The notes: generated by a model not told the origin, from the sequence alone. 63,763 bases of DNA from an uncultured Collinsella sp. (GCA_900541015.1 UQIB01000012.1:1-63763), one strand, 5' to 3'; numbered from the stretch's first letter, positions 16,043 through 25,054 are shown. Made by a program: numbers and translations.

Positions 16043-17350
16043 TCAAGCCTGAAGGTGATCTTGGATCAAATCGCAGATGGCTCGGGCGTCGTTGATGTTG
16101 ATGGCTCGGGTCGCAAAGCCGGCGTCGAATGCCTGGCGTGCCAAGGCCTCGTTGCAGGCAAGGGCCAGCGTGTGACCGTCGACCAGGTCGAGCGAGCTCT
16201 TGCCGCGCAGACGGTCGACACCGGAGCGCGCGACCACAATGTTGTCGAAACCCTCGGTCTTATAGCCCTCGATGATCACCACGTCGACATCGTTGTAGCG
16301 CGACAGCAACTCGCGCGCGGGCATCTCGTCCTCCTCGCGCGTGTCGGCGTACTCCGCCCAGCGCGTGGCGCAGATGAGGCCCACGTGCTTGGATCCGGCC
16401 TGGTGATGGCGCCAGGTGTCCTTAGCGGGCACATCGATATCAAAGCCGTGATGCCCATGATGCTTGAGCGAACCCACGCGCAGGCCGCGGCGGGTGAGCT
16501 CGGCGATAACCTTCTCGACGAGCGTGGTCTTGCCCGAGTTTTGATAGCCGATAAACGCGATCGCGGGGACGGCCGGCGTCGGAGCTGCGGACGAAACGGC
16601 GACGGGTGCGCTCGCAAGCGCGGCACCGTCAGCGGCCACGGCCTCAACAGCAGCGGCCTGACGCTCTGTGCGGTCCCATATGCCCGAGCGTCCGCCTTCC
16701 TTGTGCAGCAGGCGCACGTCGACGATCTCCATGCCGCGATCAACGGCCTTGCACATGTCGTAGATGGTCAGACACGCGGCACTCGCGCCGGTCAGGGCCT
16801 CCATCTCGATACCTGTCTTGCCCGTCACGCCCGCCGTAACCAGTACGTGAAAGCCGACCTGCCCGTCCGCGCGCGCCGGCGCCCAGCCCTCGGGCACGTC
16901 CTCGGCCGGCGTCCCCGCTGGAGCGATGGGCGCAATGTCGCACTTGCTCTTGGTAATGAGCAACGGATGGCACATGGGGATGATGTCGCTCGTGCGTTTG
17001 ATGGCCATGATGCCCGCCACGCGCGCACAGGCGAGCACGTCGCCCTTTTTGGCGCGGTCCTGCAGCACCATGGCTTGCGTCTCGGGATGCATGAGGATGG
17101 TGCCCTCGGCGATGGCAATGCGATGGGTCTCGGCCTTGTCGGACACGTCGACCATGCGTACCTCGCCCTTGGCGTCCACGTGCGTCAGCTCGTCGCGACG
17201 GGCGTCGCGGGCGGGCTCGGTGGCAGCGCTGGCAGACGGCTGCGCGGACACGTCGGCGTTGTCAGCATTCGCCGCAGCCGTGACTTTGTGGGCAGACATC
17301 GCGGCCCTACGAGCGGCCTTGGTGGCGTCGGCGTACCTGCTCTTGGCCAT
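16043..17350 (-). CDS. MoaC-MobB fusion, molybdenum cofactor biosynthesis
   Basis: Two enzymes in one 435-residue chain. Residues about 53-228 are MoaC, which together with MoaA makes cyclic pyranopterin phosphate from GTP: IIPMCHPLLITK and MEALTGASAACLTIYDMCKAVDRGMEI are its signatures. Residues about 263-435 are MobB, a GTP-binding adaptor for guanine dinucleotide cofactor attachment, with P-loop GYQNSGKTT (268-276). A 35-residue Ala-rich linker joins them, and the N-terminal 50 residues are low complexity. GGAGG lies 8 bases before ATG 17350, and moaA ends 4 bases upstream, so the two genes form one operon. Confidence 0.93.
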   Translation of the reverse strand: MAKSRYADATKAARRAAMSAHKVTAAANADNADVSAQPSASAATEPARDARRDELTHVDAKGEVRMVDVSDKAETHRIAIAEGTILMHPETQAMVLQDRAKKGDVLACARVAGIMAIKRTSDIIPMCHPLLITKSKCDIAPIAPAGTPAEDVPEGWAPARADGQVGFHVLVTAGVTGKTGIEMEALTGASAACLTIYDMCKAVDRGMEIVDVRLLHKEGGRSGIWDRTERQAAAVEAVAADGAALASAPVAVSSAAPTPAVPAIAFIGYQNSGKTTLVEKVIAELTRRGLRVGSLKHHGHHGFDIDVPAKDTWRHHQAGSKHVGLICATRWAEYADTREEDEMPARELLSRYNDVDVVIIEGYKTEGFDNIVVARSGVDRLRGKSSLDLVDGHTLALACNEALARQAFDAGFATRAININDARAICDLIQDHLQA

Positions 17351-17354
17351 ATGA

Positions 17355-18410
17355 TCATCCTCCGATTTGGGACATAAATCGTTGCGTGCCCTCAATTATC
17401 GCGTGTTCCTGCGGTTTGTGGGCCACGGCATCGCGCCAAATCGAAAGTACCTGCATATCATCACCACGGCGCAGCGCCTCACGCACCGAATACTCGGCAT
17501 CGCTGAACAGGCACGGACGCACGTTGCCATCGGCCGTCAGGCGCAGACGGTTGCAATTCGCACAAAAATGGTTGGACATGGCGCTGATGAAACCGACCGT
17601 TCCCGCCGCGCCCGGAAAGTGCCAATAGCGCGCAGGGCCCGCGCCGGCAGGAGCGTCGTTGATGTCGAGCGGCTCGAGCTCGCCCAGTCCCACCACGGCG
17701 GCCCCGGCATTGATGCGCGCCCGCAGCTCGTCACTCGGCACGGTATCGCTCGCGTCCCACAGTTCGGGATTGAGCGCGGGCGCATGCGGGTCCACAGCGC
17801 AATGCGAGCTCGTGTGTTCGTCGCCAATGGGCATGTATTCGATAAAGCGCAGGTGGATGGGGCGATCGAGCGTGAGCCGCGCGAGGGCCGCCACATCCTG
17901 GTTGAGCCGGCGCACCACAACGCAGTTGACCTTAACGGGCTCAAAGCCCCAAGCCAGCGCCGCGTCGATGCCAGCCATGGTCTGCTCGAGTCGACCCAGG
18001 CGCGTGATCTTTCCAAAGAGCGTAGGGTCGAGCGTGTCGAGCGAGATGTTAACGCGGTTAAGCCCAGCATCTTTGAGCTTCGGCGCCAACTTGGGCAGCA
18101 GGGCGCCGTTGGTGGTGAGCGAGATGTCCTCGATCTGCGGAATCGCGCGGATGTCGCGAATGAGCGGAATAATACGGCGGCTGACCAGCGGCTCGCCACC
18201 CGTCAGGCGCACGCGGCGAATGCCCTCTCCCGCCACCAAGCGCACAAAACGGGCGATTTCCTCGGCGCTGAGCAGCTCGTCGTGTGCACGGGGTGCCACG
18301 CCATCGGCCGGCATGCAGTAAATGCAGCGGAAATTGCACTTGTCGGTAACGGCAATGCGCAGGTAGTTGATATCACGGCCAAAGCCGTCATGTTGCACGT
18401 GCCCGTCCAC
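17355..18410 (-). CDS. moaA: GTP 3',8-cyclase MoaA
   Basis: A radical-SAM enzyme that starts molybdenum cofactor synthesis by rearranging GTP. The N-terminal iron-sulfur motif CNFRCIYC (C25, C29, C32), the GGEPL motif (71-75) and the C-terminal second cluster (C283, C286, C300 in CANCNRLRLTADGNVRPC) are all present. The chain ends in the conserved Gly-Gly tail. Length 351 is a little above the family norm, with an insert around 205-225. It begins with GTG, preceded by GGGAGGG. It is the first gene of the moaA-moaC/mobB pair. Confidence 0.96.
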   Translation of the reverse strand: MDGHVQHDGFGRDINYLRIAVTDKCNFRCIYCMPADGVAPRAHDELLSAEEIARFVRLVAGEGIRRVRLTGGEPLVSRRIIPLIRDIRAIPQIEDISLTTNGALLPKLAPKLKDAGLNRVNISLDTLDPTLFGKITRLGRLEQTMAGIDAALAWGFEPVKVNCVVVRRLNQDVAALARLTLDRPIHLRFIEYMPIGDEHTSSHCAVDPHAPALNPELWDASDTVPSDELRARINAGAAVVGLGELEPLDINDAPAGAGPARYWHFPGAAGTVGFISAMSNHFCANCNRLRLTADGNVRPCLFSDAEYSVREALRRGDDMQVLSIWRDAVAHKPQEHAIIEGTQRFMSQIGG

Positions 18411-18450
18411 GCAGCCCTCCCCTCACGCGGCGTTTTATTCTTCGGAAAAC

Positions 18451-18456
18451 ATAATA
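18451..18456 (-). promoter_or_regulatory. candidate -10 box for moaA
   Basis: TATTAT on the minus strand, about 40 bases upstream of the GTG start. No convincing -35 box. I saw no Moco riboswitch fold in the leader. Confidence 0.3.
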
Positions 18457-18543
18457 CCCCACGAGAGAATCACGCCGACACCCGTACGACAGGACAGGTC
18501 GCTTCGAGCAAGACGGACTTTCCAAGCCCATCCTCAGCATACA

Positions 18544-18606
18544 AACCATCACAACATTCGATGCTTTTCCCGATTTTGGCAAAAAACGTCGAATGTTGTG
18601 ATGGTC
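18544..18606 (+). repeat. CATCACAACATTCGA palindrome, copy C
   Basis: AACCATCACAACATTCGA and TCGAATGTTGTGATGGT enclose TGCTTTTCCCGATTTTGGC plus AAAAAACG. It is nearly identical to copy D (19784) and in the same orientation, and together they bracket the gene at 18646-19683. Confidence 0.88.
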
Positions 18607-18645
18607 TGCCTGCCCATGGCACCCCGTAGAAGGGCCGGAACGCCC

Positions 18646-19683
18646 CTAAAGGCCGCCGTCCCAGTGCCGAATCACGAATTCTCGCAAGTCGTTCTGACGC
18701 TTCTGGAACGCTTCGCTTCGGTCGCACTTAAGGCCCATAGCGAGTGCAATGGCGTTCATCGCCCGGTGCAATTGCAGCTGGTGGGCAAACTGAGTCCCGG
18801 TGAGGACGATCATCCTAAAGCCCAGCGCGCTCAGCACGGTCATACGCTCCGCATCCGACGCGCTGCGCTGTTTATCAAGATGGTCCGAGCCGTTGTATTC
18901 AATCCCCGTACCGCTCGCAGGCGCATATACGTCAATCTCGAAATACCCGGCCTTTGCGAGATACTTGAACTCGTTGGGAACATTGACCCGATGGTCGAGC
19001 TCGATCTTGGCGTATCCCAGCCCTCCCTGGGAACGTTTTGCTACGACCATGATTGCGGTGGCCGTCTCCATGGGCGACCGCGCGCCATCGTGCACGCGCT
19101 TGAGCACGGCGGCCGCGCGTATAGCCCCCTGACGAGATCGGTTCTCGTTGCAATAAGCAATCAAGTCGGCAACGGTATACCTCTGCCCCATCTCGATATA
19201 ATCGCCTGTCGATAGATGATTCAAATGGTATCGGGCGCAGATTTCATACCCATATTCCAGCTGCTCGGGCTCGCTCATCCACGAACCCGCTTGGACAAAG
19301 CACATGGCCTCATCAACCACCAGAAGGCCCTCTGCCACCTCGATAAGATGATCCGAAGGTATAGGCGCTCCAAACACGTGGCACCTGAATCCAGCCGGCG
19401 TCGAGCGCTCAAAATCGAAGTTGACGAGCGTGTCGATATGATCGAGCTCTTCTCGTGGAATACCAAGCGAAACCAGATAGTCGGTAACGATCCCAGCTGC
19501 CGTTGAAGCCCTCAGCCCTTTGGCATCGAGTCCCAATTTGGGCAGGCTCGCGGTCGGCTCCGCATCGTTAGCAAGCGAGTCCTCATCGTATAGGCTGCTT
19601 GCTCGCGAGGGCGGCTCGGACGGGCGCGCCACGTTGTGGTACAGCCAGGCAGTCTTATGGGACAGGACGATCGGCAGGTCCAT
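18646..19683 (-). CDS. PD-(D/E)XK endonuclease-like protein (DUF559-like C-terminus)
   Basis: I do not recognise a named gene. The C-terminal part (about 200-310) has the layout of DUF559/Vsr-like restriction-fold nucleases: METATAI, then FEIDVYAP (D251), GIEYNGSDH (E262), a DAER pair and a final LGFRMIVLT strand. The N-terminus (IVLSHKTAWLYHN) resembles the opening of proteins common in Coriobacteriia that are related to AbiE-type regulators. I recall this family being frequent in the group but cannot verify it. The gene is solitary, GC-poorer in places than its neighbours, and bracketed by two copies of the same 63-base palindrome. It may be a defence or mobile cargo gene; that is inference. 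Confidence 0.6.
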   Translation of the reverse strand: MDLPIVLSHKTAWLYHNVARPSEPPSRASSLYDEDSLANDAEPTASLPKLGLDAKGLRASTAAGIVTDYLVSLGIPREELDHIDTLVNFDFERSTPAGFRCHVFGAPIPSDHLIEVAEGLLVVDEAMCFVQAGSWMSEPEQLEYGYEICARYHLNHLSTGDYIEMGQRYTVADLIAYCNENRSRQGAIRAAAVLKRVHDGARSPMETATAIMVVAKRSQGGLGYAKIELDHRVNVPNEFKYLAKAGYFEIDVYAPASGTGIEYNGSDHLDKQRSASDAERMTVLSALGFRMIVLTGTQFAHQLQLHRAMNAIALAMGLKCDRSEAFQKRQNDLREFVIRHWDGGL

Positions 19684-19783
19684 GAGCCCTCCAATGGAGT
19701 CGGATAACCAACCTTATTCCCCTGCCCACGGGTCCGCACACCTTCGCGCGCAAGAAAGCGAATCCACCCGGTCGAGCGGCAGA

Positions 19784-19848
19784 AAACCATCACAACATTC
19801 GATGCTTTTCCCGATTTTGGCAAAAAGTGTCGAATGTTGTGATGGTTT
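19784..19848 (+). repeat. CATCACAACATTCGA palindrome, copy D
   Basis: Nineteen-base perfect arms (AAACCATCACAACATTCGA and its complement) around a centre that differs from copy C by two bases. Confidence 0.88.
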
Positions 19849-19953
19849 GAGTCGAGGTGAGGGGCGCTAAGCCTGCACGGCGCGTGCCCGTATTCAAATG
19901 GAAATGACCGCACTCGGAGCGTGACTTTTTTCGCCCCACTGTCGACACAAACC

Positions 19954-19984
19954 TTGACTCTACAATCGTTGTAGGGTTTTCACT
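19954..19984 (+). promoter_or_regulatory. MerR-type promoter of the MATE operon
   Basis: TTGACT (19954-19959) is separated by a 19-base spacer, CTACAATCGTTGTAGGGTT, from a -10-like TTCACT. The spacer holds the dyad CTACAA-TCG-TTGTAG. An over-long spacer with a central dyad, and the CTTGACTCT...AGGGTT pattern, are hallmarks of promoters twisted open by MerR-family activators. A MerR gene is the second gene of this transcript. Confidence 0.7.
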
Positions 19985-20024
19985 ACACTGGTACGTAAAC
20001 AAACCCAGCCAGAAAGCCCCGCCC

Positions 20025-21371
20025 ATGGAACACGACCTCACACGCGGCAATGTCCTTAAGACCATCGCGGTCTTTGCCCTGCCCTATATGCTCTCGTACT
20101 TTTTGCAGATGCTCTACGGCATGGCCGACCTGTACATGATGGGGCAGTTTAGCGGCGCCGCCGGCATCACCGCCGTGGGCAATGGCGCGCAGACGCTCTA
20201 CATCATTACCGTGACGCTCGTGGGCCTGGCCATGGGAACGACGGTCATCGTCGGCCACGCCGTGGGCTCGCGTCGCTTCGATCGCGCCGAGACCGCCATC
20301 GGCAACACCATTACGCTGTTTATGGGCGTCTCGATGGTACTGGCCGTCATCTTGTTTGCACTATGCCCGCAGGTTGTGGCGCTCATTGGCACGCCGCCCG
20401 AGGCGGTCGAAGGCACCGCCGCCTACCTGCGTATCTGCTTTGTCGGCATTCCGTTTATCGCCGCATACAACATCCTCTCGGCCATCTTTCGCGGCCTGGG
20501 CGATTCGCGCTCGCCCATGTACGTGATTGGCGTGGCATGCATCATCAACATCGCACTCGACTTTCTATTTATCGGCCACATGGGGCTCGGCCCCGTGGGC
20601 GCGGCGCTCGGCACGGTGACCGCGCAGACGGCCAGCGTTGCCCTCGCGCTCGTATGGCTTAAGAGCCGCCGTACGAACATCCACGTTAAGCGCAGCGACC
20701 TGCGTCCCCAGCCCGAGGTGCTCGGCAGCATTCTTAAGATCGGCGTGCCTGTGGCCGTGCAGGACGGCTGCATCCAGGTGGCGTTTATGTTTATCACCGT
20801 CATCGCCAACCACCGAGGGCTCGTCGACGCCGCCGCCGTAGGCCTGGTCGAAAAGATGATCAGCTTCTTGTTCATTGTGCCGAGTTCCATGGGTGCCACC
20901 GTCAGCGCGCTCACAGCGCAAAACGCCGGCGCGGGCAAGGGCGACCGTGCACGTCAGGTACTCAAGGACGCCATGACCATATCGGTAGTGTACGGTTGCC
21001 TAATCACGGTGCTGATGTGGCTGGTGGCGCCGGCGTTTATCGGCTTTTTTGCCAAGGATCCCGCGGTGGTCGCGGCCGGTACCGGCTATATGCGCAGCTA
21101 CATTTTCGATGCGATTTTTGCCGGCATCCACATTTGCTTTAGTGGCTTTTTCGCTGCGTATGGCAAGAGCTACATCGGCTTTGCGCACAACGTACTGGCC
21201 GTGGCGCTCATTCGCGTGCCCGGCGCCTGGCTGCTGTCGAACGCCTATTCCGATACGTTGTTTCCCATGGGCATCGCCTCGCCGTGCGGATCGATTTTGT
21301 CGGCAGTCATCTGTGTTGTCGCGTTTACCGCGCTCAACCGGCGCGGGGCTTTCGACAAGTTGGTGGCGTAG
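20025..21371 (+). CDS. MATE family multidrug efflux transporter
   Basis: A 448-residue, twelve-helix membrane protein of the MATE (NorM/DinF-like) family, which exports cationic drugs using a sodium or proton gradient. The opening TRGNVLKTIAVFALPYMLSYFLQMLYGMAD and the MPSxxGATVSALTAQN-like segment in the middle (VPSSMGATVSALTAQNAGAG) are typical. The ribosome site is weak (AGAAAG). It sits 70 bases after a MerR-type promoter, with the merR-like gene 53 bases downstream, so expression is probably induced by a ligand of that regulator. Confidence 0.92.
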   Translation: MEHDLTRGNVLKTIAVFALPYMLSYFLQMLYGMADLYMMGQFSGAAGITAVGNGAQTLYIITVTLVGLAMGTTVIVGHAVGSRRFDRAETAIGNTITLFMGVSMVLAVILFALCPQVVALIGTPPEAVEGTAAYLRICFVGIPFIAAYNILSAIFRGLGDSRSPMYVIGVACIINIALDFLFIGHMGLGPVGAALGTVTAQTASVALALVWLKSRRTNIHVKRSDLRPQPEVLGSILKIGVPVAVQDGCIQVAFMFITVIANHRGLVDAAAVGLVEKMISFLFIVPSSMGATVSALTAQNAGAGKGDRARQVLKDAMTISVVYGCLITVLMWLVAPAFIGFFAKDPAVVAAGTGYMRSYIFDAIFAGIHICFSGFFAAYGKSYIGFAHNVLAVALIRVPGAWLLSNAYSDTLFPMGIASPCGSILSAVICVVAFTALNRRGAFDKLVA

Positions 21372-21424
21372 CGGGGTGACGCGAGCCTGGCGCCCCTCCC
21401 CCGCCCAATGAAAGGAGCGGTCCC

Positions 21425-22270
21425 ATGACCGACACATCACCTGAGCATACCGAGGGCCTGCTCCGCATTGGCGAGGTGGCGCGCCTGTTTAACCTGAGCG
21501 TGGGCACGCTGCGCCATTACGAACAGATGGGCTTGCTGGACCCGGCGCACATCGATCCGGCGAGTGGGTACCGCTACTACGGATCGCGGCAGCTCTCCAC
21601 CCTCAACACCATCAGTCACCTGCGCGTTCTCGACTTACCGCTCGCACAAATCCGCGAGTTTGTGACTACGCGCGATGTGGAACTCATGCAGCGGCAACTG
21701 GCTCAACAGCAGGAGCTCATCGAACGCAAGCGCCGCGAGCTCGAACGCGTGTCGCGCAAAATCGATAACCGGCTTGCCCTGCTTCACGATGCCCTGAGCA
21801 CCGAGCTCGATACCATTTGCACAATCGACGCGCCCGAGCTTCGCTGCGCCGTGCTGCGCGAACGCGTCAACCCTACCGACGCCTATGCGCTGGAGTGGCA
21901 GATTCGTCAGCTGCAGAAAGGCCAGCACGAGACGTTTGTTTTTCTGGGCAACTTGGGCGTTGGGATTGGCGCCGAGCGCCTCGCCACCGGCGACTTTGAT
22001 GGCTACGACGAAGTCTTTCTGCTGCTCGATGACACCGATGATTACGTAGGTGATGTCGAGACGCGACCTGCCGCACGCTGCCTGACCATAAGCTTCCGCG
22101 GCACGCATGGGCAGGCAGTCCCACGCTACGAGCAGCTGCTCGGCTATATGCGCGAACATAACCTGATACCCGCCGGCCCATCGCGCGAGATCGCCCTGAT
22201 CGATGACATCATCAGCGATGATCCGGCAACATACGTGACGCAGATCACGGTGCCGGTCTCTCTAGGCTAG
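21425..22270 (+). CDS. MerR family regulator with effector domain (BmrR-like)
   Basis: The 281-residue protein has an N-terminal MerR winged helix (about 11-80: LRIGEVARLFNLSVGTLRHYEQMGLLDP), a dimerisation coiled coil (about 90-128) and a GyrI-like ligand pocket domain (about 135-281). This is the build of BmrR and TipAL, which sense lipophilic drugs and activate an efflux pump gene. It follows the MATE gene, and the dyad promoter at 19954 is the likely target. AAAGGAG lies 7 bases before the ATG. Its last 9 bases overlap the end of a short ORF on the other strand. Confidence 0.9.
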   Translation: MTDTSPEHTEGLLRIGEVARLFNLSVGTLRHYEQMGLLDPAHIDPASGYRYYGSRQLSTLNTISHLRVLDLPLAQIREFVTTRDVELMQRQLAQQQELIERKRRELERVSRKIDNRLALLHDALSTELDTICTIDAPELRCAVLRERVNPTDAYALEWQIRQLQKGQHETFVFLGNLGVGIGAERLATGDFDGYDEVFLLLDDTDDYVGDVETRPAARCLTISFRGTHGQAVPRYEQLLGYMREHNLIPAGPSREIALIDDIISDDPATYVTQITVPVSLG

Positions 22271-22441
22271 ACCGAGTCTCGTCTCCAGCTCGGTCAACGC
22301 CTCAAAAGCATCGCGAGATACACCTGCCGAGCGCTCACGTTCCGCAATGCGAATTCGCGCCATCAGGAGCTCTTTTGCCTGTACTTGAGCTTGCCTCGTG
22401 TGCCCTTCCTCCTGCGAGCAATTGCAATTATCTATATCCAT
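22262..22441 (-). CDS. 59-aa ORF coupled to ligA by TAATG
   Basis: The ligA stop and this ATG share bases (TAATG), so it could be translated by reinitiation. The 59-residue product begins MDIDNCNCSQEEGHTRQAQV and continues with an amphipathic, charged helical part ending ELETRLGLA. I do not recognise a family. Codon use looks coding, with G/C at most third positions in its second half. Its end overlaps the convergent merR-like gene by 9 bases. Confidence 0.5.
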   Translation of the reverse strand: MDIDNCNCSQEEGHTRQAQVQAKELLMARIRIAERERSAGVSRDAFEALTELETRLGLA

Positions 22442-24669
22442 TACGCCTCCGGCACCTGACCAGTAGCCAAGATCTGCTCGAGCGCGTCCTCGCCCAGCAC
22501 GGGTACACCCAGCTGCTCGGCCTTGGTGAGCTTGGAGCCCGCTTTGGGGCCGGCGACCAGATAGCTCGTCTTCTTTGAAACACTGCCCGAGACCTTGGCA
22601 CCAAGCACCTTGAGCGCCGCGCCCGCCTCGTCGCGGGTGCGGTTGACAAGCGTGCCGGTGAGCACGAAGGTCAGACCCGCAAGCGGTTGTGCGTCGGCGA
22701 GCTCGCCTGCCACGCCAGCGTCGGCTACGGCTTGCGCATGAGCGGCGCCCAAGTCAACCTCGAGCGAAAGGCCCGCTTGGCGCAGACGTTCCAGCACGGC
22801 GAGGTTCTCGGGCACGGCCAGGAACTGCTTGACGCTCGCCGCTATCTTGGGACCGATGCCCTCGCACTCGGCAATATCCTCTTCGCTCGCCAGGATGAGC
22901 TTGTCAATCGACAGGAATCGCTCGGCGATGACCCCGCCCACGCTCTTGCCCACGTGGCGGATGCCCAGGGCAAACAGCACGCGACCGAGCGGCTGGCTCT
23001 TGGACTTGTTGAGCTCGGCGACGATCTTTTCGGCCGTCTTGAGGCCCACCGGAATGGGATCACCCTTCTTAACGCCCTTTTTGCTGTTGGAGCTGGCATA
23101 GGTGCGCCCCGTGTCCAGTCCGGCGATGTCATCGACCGTGAGCTGGTAGAAGTCCGCGACATCATGGATCAGGCCGGCGGCGATCATCTTGTCGACGATC
23201 TCGTCGCCCAGGCCGTCGACGTCCATGCAGCCGCGGCTCACCCAGTGGAGCAAGCGCTCCTTGAGCTGCGCGGGGCAATCGATGGAGACGCAACGATAGG
23301 CGACCTCGCCGTCCTCGTGGACCACGGGACTACCACACACGGGGCAGACCTCGGGCATATGCCAGTCGACCGAATCGGCCGGGCGCTTGTCGAGCACCGG
23401 GCCCACGACCTCGGGGATCACATCGCCCGCCTTGTGCACGATGATGGTGTCGCCCTCGCGCACGTTTTTTCGGCGGATCTCGTCGATGTTGTGCAGCGTG
23501 GCGCGCGCGATGGTGGAGCCGGCAACCGTCACCGGGTCGAACTCGGCGACCGGCGTGAGCACACCGGTGCGGCCCACCTGGATGCGAATTTCGCGCAGGA
23601 CGGTCTGCTTTTCCTCGGGCGGGAACTTAAAGGCAATGGCCCAGCGCGGCGCGCGGGCGGTAAAGCCCAGGTCGAGCTGCTGCTGAAAGCTGTCGACCTT
23701 TACGACCACGCCGTCGATGTCGTAGTCCAGGTCACCGCGATGCTCGAGGGCCTGGGCACAGAACTCGTGAACCTCGGCCGGCGTGGCGCAACGAGCCACG
23801 TTGGGATTGACGCTAAAGCCGGCGTTGCGCAGCCAGTCGAGAAATTCGCGCTGGCTGTGAACGTGCAGCGGGTCGGTGTCGGCGATGGCGTAGATAAAGG
23901 TGGCCAGGTCGCGGCGCGCCGTGACCTTGGGATCCTTCTGACGCAGGCTGCCAGCGGCAGCATTACGCGGGTTAGCGAAGGGGTCGCGGCCCTCGGCATC
24001 GGCCTCTTCATTCAGGCGAACAAAGCTGCCCTTAGGCATGTAGACCTCACCGCGCACTTCGATGGTGCGCTCGCGGTCGGCGCCCATGTGGGCGAGCGCC
24101 GGCTCGGACAGATGCATGGGCACATCCTTGATAGTGCGCACGTTGAGCGACACGTCCTCGCCCGTGGTGCCGTCACCGCGCGTTGCCGCGCGCACGAAGG
24201 TGCCGTTTTGATAGGTAAGCGCCACGCCCAGGCCGTCGATCTTAAGCTCGCAGGTGTAGGTGACGCTACCGGCGCCGAGCGCATCCTCGGTGCGCTGGAG
24301 CCACGCGTCAAGCTCGTCCAGGTCCATAGCGTCGTCCATGGAATACATACGCGCCCTGTGCGTGACCGGCGTAAACTGCTCGCTCACGTAGCCACCCACG
24401 CGCTGGGTATAGCTGTCGGGCGTCACAAGGTCGGGATAGGCCGCCTCGATTTCCTGCAGCTCAACGAGCATTTTGTCGAAGGCGGCGTCCGTGATCTCGG
24501 GCGCATCGAGCATGTAGTAGCGGTACGCGTGGTAGTCGAGCTCATGGCGGAGCTCTGCCGCGCGCGCGGCGGCCTGGGCATGGGCGTCGGTCGGCGCGGT
24601 GGTATCCGCACTCGCGGGCGTTTCGGTATCGATGTCCACGCCGTCACCAAACAGGCTCGATTGCTCCAT
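22441..24669 (-). CDS. ligA: NAD-dependent DNA ligase
   Basis: Seals nicks during replication and repair using NAD. The 742-residue chain has the Ia/adenylation region with catalytic K143 in KIDGLG, an OB fold, the four-cysteine zinc finger (CPVCGSPV...CVSIDCPAQ), helix-hairpin-helix repeats (GLGDEIVDKM; CEGIGPKIAASV) and a C-terminal BRCT domain (about 665-742). The N-terminus is about 30 residues longer than usual and low complexity. I placed the start at ATG 24669, with AAGGAG 8 bases upstream. A 59-codon ORF follows with a TAATG overlap. Confidence 0.97.
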   Translation of the reverse strand: MEQSSLFGDGVDIDTETPASADTTAPTDAHAQAAARAAELRHELDYHAYRYYMLDAPEITDAAFDKMLVELQEIEAAYPDLVTPDSYTQRVGGYVSEQFTPVTHRARMYSMDDAMDLDELDAWLQRTEDALGAGSVTYTCELKIDGLGVALTYQNGTFVRAATRGDGTTGEDVSLNVRTIKDVPMHLSEPALAHMGADRERTIEVRGEVYMPKGSFVRLNEEADAEGRDPFANPRNAAAGSLRQKDPKVTARRDLATFIYAIADTDPLHVHSQREFLDWLRNAGFSVNPNVARCATPAEVHEFCAQALEHRGDLDYDIDGVVVKVDSFQQQLDLGFTARAPRWAIAFKFPPEEKQTVLREIRIQVGRTGVLTPVAEFDPVTVAGSTIARATLHNIDEIRRKNVREGDTIIVHKAGDVIPEVVGPVLDKRPADSVDWHMPEVCPVCGSPVVHEDGEVAYRCVSIDCPAQLKERLLHWVSRGCMDVDGLGDEIVDKMIAAGLIHDVADFYQLTVDDIAGLDTGRTYASSNSKKGVKKGDPIPVGLKTAEKIVAELNKSKSQPLGRVLFALGIRHVGKSVGGVIAERFLSIDKLILASEEDIAECEGIGPKIAASVKQFLAVPENLAVLERLRQAGLSLEVDLGAAHAQAVADAGVAGELADAQPLAGLTFVLTGTLVNRTRDEAGAALKVLGAKVSGSVSKKTSYLVAGPKAGSKLTKAEQLGVPVLGEDALEQILATGQVPEA

Positions 24670-24776
24670 AGCGGCACTCCTTCGCTCGATTTCAAACGGA
24701 TACAAGAGTACCACCGGTCGCAATGGGGCCGGATAGCCCTTTCAAACCGCACCGAATCGGCAGCCGCAGACTGGGG

Positions 24777-24980
24777 TGGACAGTTAGTTCAGATACGTAT
24801 AAATCCTAGAGCTGGATCAGGCACGAACACCTCTGTTTCGACTATTTTGGGCTCCTCGAGACCATGTAAACGTCCCATTCTCCCTTCCAAACACCCATTC
24901 GAGCCCCATCCCAATCAATAATTGCTCAAAACGCATCCCAAGCTGCCCCCAGATTTATACGTATCTGAACTAACTGTCCA
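24777..24980. mobile_element. 204-bp MITE-like element, 29-bp perfect terminal repeats
   Basis: Bases 24777-24805 and 24952-24980 are exact inverted repeats starting TGGACAGTTAGTTCAGATAC. The 146 bases between them hold no coding frame. No clear target duplication is visible. The 396-base gap between ligA and htrA otherwise holds only the terminator at 25055. Confidence 0.65.
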
Positions 24981-25054
24981 GACCATTGCGAACCAGGCCT
25001 CTTGTCAGCCCCAAGTGGTCCGTTTTCCTCCGTCCCCAATGGATCGGTACGAAA

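Noticed and set aside
22687..24921. Long plus-strand open frame opposite ligA
   Set aside because: ligA on the minus strand is complete with catalytic Lys, zinc finger and BRCT domain; the frame is a shadow.
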